Shown: positions 46,701-53,213 of the stretch, in pieces
Layout of the letters: every line of letters starts with the position of its first letter
How positions within the stretch are numbered: the first letter of the stretch is position 1
Assembly (NCBI GenBank): GCA_020723385.1
Contig: DYIZ01000001.1
Span: 68,045 to 121,257, forward strand
Source of the DNA: Candidatus Aquidulcis sp.
Lineage (GTDB): Bacteria > Chloroflexota > Anaerolineae > Anaerolineales > UBA4823
Reading direction: 5' to 3'
DNA: 53,213 nt
The notes under the pieces: model-generated
Told to the model about the DNA's origin: nothing
Database searches by the model: none
The model's input: the letters and a program-made list of their open reading frames with translations, nothing else
Program-made: the position numbers and the translations under genes

Positions 46701-49700
46701 ATGACGACTGACACAGAATTCGAACGCGTTCGAAAAGTTCTCCAAAATGCCGAGGAAGCTTTCCGGCGCGGGGATCATCCTGCAACTCGCTCCTGGGCGC
46801 AACAGGCCGTAACCTTGGCTCCCAATCTGGAAGAACCCTGGCTTTGGTTGGCTTCCGTTTCGAATCCTCGGGCCAGTATTGGTTATCTCAAATGTGCGTT
46901 AGAAATCAATCCGCAAAGCCCACGCGCCCGACTAGAGATGCATCGGGCGATCCAGAGTTTGCGGAAAACCAATGGGGCGCCTCGTCTTCCACCAGTCAGT
47001 GATATGACTTTGATTTCATTTTCCAAACAGGAAGATCACACCCCAGAGTGGTCGAATAATGGCAAGTTGGATAATGAAAACCTGCCAGCCTCTCGGCCAT
47101 TTCTCCGGGCAGCGAGGTATTTGCTGGTTCGGCTCATTGCCATTCTATTGACGATCGTGATTGGCGTGTTTGCTACCGTGGTAATCGCCAACCGGGGAGG
47201 CATGATTGATTCCATTGCCAGGGTCAAAGTTGAACGTGAAATAACGGCTCAACGACGGCTAAGAATGATTGACATGAGTCTGCCTCCATTGGATATCGAG
47301 GCATTCCGGTGGGAACAGGAAGAAATCAACGGATTGCATCTTTCATATATTCCTCGCCATTTGCTTTGGACATATAATGCATTGACGATTAATTGGGGTG
47401 AGATTTGGGATACAAAAAGCTTTAGATCTTTTTACGGAAGATCAATTGATCGCACTGACAGCCGGTTGATAATTCTCCAGCGTTTACCCAATACACTGCT
47501 CTTGATTGGCACTGCCTACCTGATTCTATTTTGCGTTGGGATTCCGTTAGCGCTTAACCTGTCTCAGCGGCGCAATAACTGGCTGGACCGGCTGATTGGC
47601 GCATTGACGCCGTTGTCTTCGGTTCCAAGTTGGGTGATCGGCGTTTTGTTAGTGATGATCTTTGCAGCCGAATTGCGTCTTCTGCCAGTAGCCGGTATGT
47701 ACGATCAAATACCTCCAGATACGAAGTGGGGTTATATCCCGATCGTTGCCAGGCATATGGTTTTGCCGGTATTGGCGATTCTACTGAGTATGATTTTTCA
47801 CCTGGTGTACACCTGGCGCACTTTCTTTACAATCTTCTCGAACGAAGATTACGTTGAGCTGGGACGCGCGAAGGGATTACCGCCCCGCACATTGCTAAAT
47901 ACCTATATACTCAGGCCAAGCTTGCCGTACATTATGACAAGTTTTGCCCTGACATTGGTGACTTTTTGGCAGACGATCACTGCGTTAGAATATTTCTTCG
48001 CCTGGCCTGGAATTGGCCAGATGTACGTTAAATCGCTTCCGAATTTCCTCGGAGAAACGATGTATCCGGGTGAAATGTCCCTCTTGGTGGGTATTGTTGT
48101 ATTGTTTGCATACCTGCTCGGCGCTACTGTTTTCATCCTGGATTTCGTTTATGTGCTGGTAGATCCACGTTTACGGATTGGTAATCAACAGCAAACGGTG
48201 GAATTGTTTGCCATAAAGAAAAGGAAAAAAGTTTCTTCCAGGCAGGAGAAGAATGCCTGGAAATCGCTTCCGCGTAAGGTATTAACGCCGGTCGAGATTC
48301 CGGTGAGAACTCCGGATCGCTCGCGGCCCGTTTTATCTCGGTTTGTTGAAGGGGTGAGGACATCTATTAAACAAGCCAGGCTGGCTTCCGGCGTCGCCTC
48401 GCCGGCCGTTATTATTGGACCGCTGCTTGTTTTGCTTCTGGTGGGTGGCTCCATTGCGACGGTACTTATATTTCCTTATGACCAGGTAGGCAGTTCCTGG
48501 TACACTGGCAACATTGGGAAGAAGCCACTTGTTCCAAAGCTGGCTCTGCCAAGCTGGGTCAATTGGTTCCGAGCGGTTGACCTGCCCTCGACGATCATTC
48601 TCGACACCCGAGACGGCACAGCCGGAAAACAGGTGCAGCCTTCTGCGAACGGTATGACCAATGTCACTCTGACCTATACGATAGATTTCCCCTATCAAGG
48701 GTTTCCTAAAGATATTGCAATCTATTTCGAGCCGGACTACATTGAGAAGCTGCCATTTGCATCTTTTACGTGGATCACCCCAGATGGCAGAGAATTCAAT
48801 CTAAAAAACGCCACCGTAAACAAGGACTTTGCATATAATTTTTCTGAAAATGTGCCATTTACGCGGCTTGTTTCACAGAACAAGCACTGGCAGAAATGGT
48901 TCGTTAGTGGTACTGACTATCCCACGCCATCTTTCTATACACTTTTTGCACCCCAGGATGCTGAAGAAGCTGTAGCCTTGCCAGGCCAGTATACTTTGCG
49001 GATTGATGGAATTTTATTCGAAGACGGCGCAGATCTGGATGCCCAGCTTGTGGTATTCGGGCAGGTGCATGGATGGGCGGGAACGGATTATATGCGCCGC
49101 GATTTATTGGTGCCATTGTTGTGGGGCATGCCCTTTGCTTTGGTGATCGGTTTGTTGGGGACAATTGTCACCACCCTGGCCTCGCTGACGCTGGCTGCCG
49201 CGGGGGTTTGGATAGGCGGATGGTTAGATGCCCTGATACAGCGGATAATCGAGGCGAATTTGATCTTGCCCACTTTGGCGGTGGGGGTCCTGTTTTACGC
49301 CTTCTACGGGATCAACCTGTGGGCAATCTTGATTTTCATTGTCTTGCTGAACACCTTCGGCAGTCCGACCAAATCCTTCCGGGCCGCCCTCTTGCAGGTT
49401 AAGGAATCCCCCTATGTCGAGGCAGCTAAGGCTTATGGGGCCAGCAGTTGGCGCATTATCACACGCTATCTCATTCCCCGGATTCTTCCAGTAATGGTCC
49501 CGCAAGTGGTGGCATTGATCCCCGGATTTGTCTTTCTCGAAGCAACGCTGGCGATATTTGGCGTGTTCGACCCCAAGTATCCAACCTGGGGCCGGGTGCT
49601 CTATTCCGCGATTGAAAATGGGGCGACCTATGGATCGCGCTTTTGGGTTCTCGAACCGATTGCGTTTCTGTTATTTACAGGGCTGGCATTCGTACTCTTG

Positions 49701-49748
49701 GGCTTCAGCCTCGAACAGATTCTCAATCCCCGCTTGAAGACAAAATAG
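46701..49748 (+). CDS. Single-chain DppB-DppC-like ABC permease with N-terminal TPR-like domain
   Basis: 1015-aa fusion. Residues about 1-95 look like TPR-type helices (ERVRKVLQNAEEAFRRGDHPATRSWAQQAVTLAPNLEEPWLWLASV). A DppB-like permease (about 135-500) has TM segments and the EAA loop EDYVELGRAKGLPPRTLLNTYILRPSLP near 381. A DppC-like permease (about 570-1012) has the EAA loop SPYVEAAKAYGASSWRIITRYLIPRILP near 902, with a roughly 190-residue extracytoplasmic insertion (about 605-790). DppB and DppC are normally separate proteins. No ATPase or binding-protein gene is adjacent. Probably imports peptides, nickel or similar. Ribosome-binding site weak. Lower GC than flanking genes. Confidence 0.9.
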   Translation: MTTDTEFERVRKVLQNAEEAFRRGDHPATRSWAQQAVTLAPNLEEPWLWLASVSNPRASIGYLKCALEINPQSPRARLEMHRAIQSLRKTNGAPRLPPVSDMTLISFSKQEDHTPEWSNNGKLDNENLPASRPFLRAARYLLVRLIAILLTIVIGVFATVVIANRGGMIDSIARVKVEREITAQRRLRMIDMSLPPLDIEAFRWEQEEINGLHLSYIPRHLLWTYNALTINWGEIWDTKSFRSFYGRSIDRTDSRLIILQRLPNTLLLIGTAYLILFCVGIPLALNLSQRRNNWLDRLIGALTPLSSVPSWVIGVLLVMIFAAELRLLPVAGMYDQIPPDTKWGYIPIVARHMVLPVLAILLSMIFHLVYTWRTFFTIFSNEDYVELGRAKGLPPRTLLNTYILRPSLPYIMTSFALTLVTFWQTITALEYFFAWPGIGQMYVKSLPNFLGETMYPGEMSLLVGIVVLFAYLLGATVFILDFVYVLVDPRLRIGNQQQTVELFAIKKRKKVSSRQEKNAWKSLPRKVLTPVEIPVRTPDRSRPVLSRFVEGVRTSIKQARLASGVASPAVIIGPLLVLLLVGGSIATVLIFPYDQVGSSWYTGNIGKKPLVPKLALPSWVNWFRAVDLPSTIILDTRDGTAGKQVQPSANGMTNVTLTYTIDFPYQGFPKDIAIYFEPDYIEKLPFASFTWITPDGREFNLKNATVNKDFAYNFSENVPFTRLVSQNKHWQKWFVSGTDYPTPSFYTLFAPQDAEEAVALPGQYTLRIDGILFEDGADLDAQLVVFGQVHGWAGTDYMRRDLLVPLLWGMPFALVIGLLGTIVTTLASLTLAAAGVWIGGWLDALIQRIIEANLILPTLAVGVLFYAFYGINLWAILIFIVLLNTFGSPTKSFRAALLQVKESPYVEAAKAYGASSWRIITRYLIPRILPVMVPQVVALIPGFVFLEATLAIFGVFDPKYPTWGRVLYSAIENGATYGSRFWVLEPIAFLLFTGLAFVLLGFSLEQILNPRLKTK

Positions 49749-49811
49749 TCGTGCGTTATCGGGGCTTTGCTCTTGATTTCCTGCATTCGGTCTTCAAACC
49801 CTCCCCCTTTG

Positions 49812-49820
49812 TGGTAAACT
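49812..49820 (+). promoter_or_regulatory. Extended -10 promoter candidate of ppdK
   Basis: TGGTAAACT (TG-n-TAAACT), about 78 bases before the ppdK ATG. The -35 (CTTCAA) is weak. It is similar in form to the glmS promoter. Confidence 0.4.
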
Positions 49821-49897
49821 TTACGCTTGGTATTTTCCGACCGGAAACTAATGACTGGACAACTGACAGTCATCATTAATTCTTCAGGAGAAAAAAT

Positions 49898-52651
<2,754 letters not shown>

Positions 52652-52677
52652 TCAGTGATCAGTGATTAGTGATCAGT
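52652..52677. repeat. Single-arm word array (TCAGTGATCAGTGAT...)
   Basis: TCAGTGATCAGTGATTAGTG ATCAGT directly after the ppdK stop. It is the complement of the words in the array at 39820-39870, here without a facing arm. Confidence 0.7.
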
Positions 52678-52716
52678 AAAAAGAACCCCGGCTTTCGATA
52701 AGCCGGGGTTCTTTTT
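52678..52716. terminator. Bidirectional intrinsic terminator
   Basis: AAAAAGAACCCCGGCTT (52678-52694), loop TCGAT, AAGCCGGGGTTCTTTTT (52700-52716): perfect 17-bp stem with A/T runs, serving ppdK and the convergent peptidase gene. Confidence 0.9.
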
Positions 52717-52810
52717 ATTTGGGGTTTTTTCGGTTTAGATTCAGCGGTTAAAAATTTCAGACTCCAAGGGGATGACGCGGTTGCAGAGCAACCGGCATAC
52801 CCGGTTCCGC

Positions 52811-52830
52811 CGGATTTTCATCCGGCGTGA
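52811..52830. repeat. Small hairpin near the peptidase 3' end
   Basis: CCGCCGGAT-TTTC-ATCCGGCG-type hairpin. Its apex GGAT-TTTC-ATCC resembles GGAT-TGTC-ATCC of the hairpin after tetR. A small GGTTGC-AGA-GCAACC stem lies just before it. Confidence 0.5.
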
Positions 52831-52856
52831 GCAAGAATTTTCATCCACTGAGTATC

Positions 52857-53213
52857 TTATGGCATCGCCTGCTGCATGAACTTCGCCAAATCTTCCTTTA
52901 GCTTTTCCAACGAAGGCATGTGGATGTACATCATGTGCCCGGCTTCGTAATAGGCCATCGAGATGTTGCCGCGCAGACTTTCGTCCAGGCTCAGGTGGTT
53001 GAAGGTATATTCGGTGGCGAGGAATGGCGTCGCCAGATCGTAATAACCATTGGCAACGAACACTTTAAGAAACGGATTGGTGGTGAAGGCTTTGCGCAGC
53101 GTCTCGGCCACGTAGACGTAGCGATTTTCGTGATCGCTGTAGCTCCATGGCCAGACTTTGGGGTTGAGAATCTCGTACGGCAGATCAGATTCGAACTTCA
53201 ACTCGCCGCGCAC
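52857..53213 (-). CDS. Serine carboxypeptidase (S10-like), C-terminal part
   Basis: 118 C-terminal residues; the frame is open to the window edge, so the start is outside. The segments VFVANGYYDLATPFLATEYTFNHL and MAYYEAGHMMYIHMPSLEKLKEDLAKFM carry the Asp (GYYDLATP) and His (EAGHMMY) of the Ser-Asp-His triad as arranged in S10 peptidases. The serine elbow is not in the window. It probably encodes an exported or cytoplasmic carboxypeptidase; localisation cannot be judged. Convergent with ppdK, sharing the terminator at 52678-52716. Confidence 0.85.
   Translation of the reverse strand: MRGELKFESDLPYEILNPKVWPWSYSDHENRYVYVAETLRKAFTTNPFLKVFVANGYYDLATPFLATEYTFNHLSLDESLRGNISMAYYEAGHMMYIHMPSLEKLKEDLAKFMQQAMP

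Overview
The window is a gene-dense, moderately GC-rich bacterial chromosome segment. I infer an uncultured anaerobic member of the Chloroflexota (Anaerolineae-like). The grounds are secreted LVIVD beta-propeller-like proteins, a Thr-Pro linker in an exported cytochrome, DUF990-type ABC-2 exporters, a fused HdrA-MvhD/NuoEF electron-transfer operon and membrane-anchored multiheme cytochromes. The phylum is an inference; no 16S or marker tree is available. I saw no tRNA, rRNA, CRISPR array, transposase or phage gene.

Layout. 1-5.4 kb (+): 3' part of a DnaE-type polymerase, tex, and a class-C beta-lactamase-like hydrolase. 5.5-7.5 kb (-): FmdB-like zinc ribbon, Tat-signal protein, radical SAM/SPASM protein. 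7.7-10.1 kb (+): large secreted LVIVD-repeat protein. 10.2-13.0 kb: ABC-2 exporter (two permeases, ATPase). 13.0-17.2 kb: hydrolase-VOC fusion, OsmC, HD phosphohydrolase, NarL-type two-component pair, with a convergent sigma factor. 18.0-19.5 kb (-): 7-heme exported cytochrome. 19.7-22.0 kb (+): an expanded glmS ribozyme and glmS. 22.3-26.4 kb (+): an LVIVD gene split by an in-frame TAA, a TetR repressor with a self-operator, and a frameshifted alpha-amylase gene.

26.5-34.3 kb (-): a redox locus encoding an 18-heme, a 24-heme and another 18-heme cytochrome. Between them lie a ferredoxin, an FAD/NAD(P) oxidoreductase and a b-type-like membrane protein, which together look like a route for moving electrons from soluble carriers across the membrane. 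34.9-37.4 kb (-): PEP/pyruvate-dikinase-like protein. 37.5-46.3 kb (-): an operon of NuoE, NuoF, a HoxU/NuoG-N-like subunit, HdrA-MvhD, an FrhB/FdhB-like protein, a GXGXG-domain protein and a ferredoxin-like/FMN glutamate-synthase-domain protein. No glutamine amidotransferase is present, so this is a candidate flavin-based bifurcating complex of unknown substrate. 46.7-49.7 kb (+): a single-chain TPR-DppB-DppC-like permease. 49.9-52.7 kb (+): ppdK split by an in-frame TAA. 52.9 kb to the end (-): 3' part of an S10-like serine carboxypeptidase.

Two themes cut across the window. First, many gene boundaries carry locus-specific palindromic arrays built of short reiterated words. One such element lies in-frame inside dnaE, and a different 63-bp element is tandemly triplicated in-frame inside tex. 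Second, three genes (LVIVD, amylase, ppdK) are interrupted. This is either real decay or recoding, or error in a draft or metagenome assembly.
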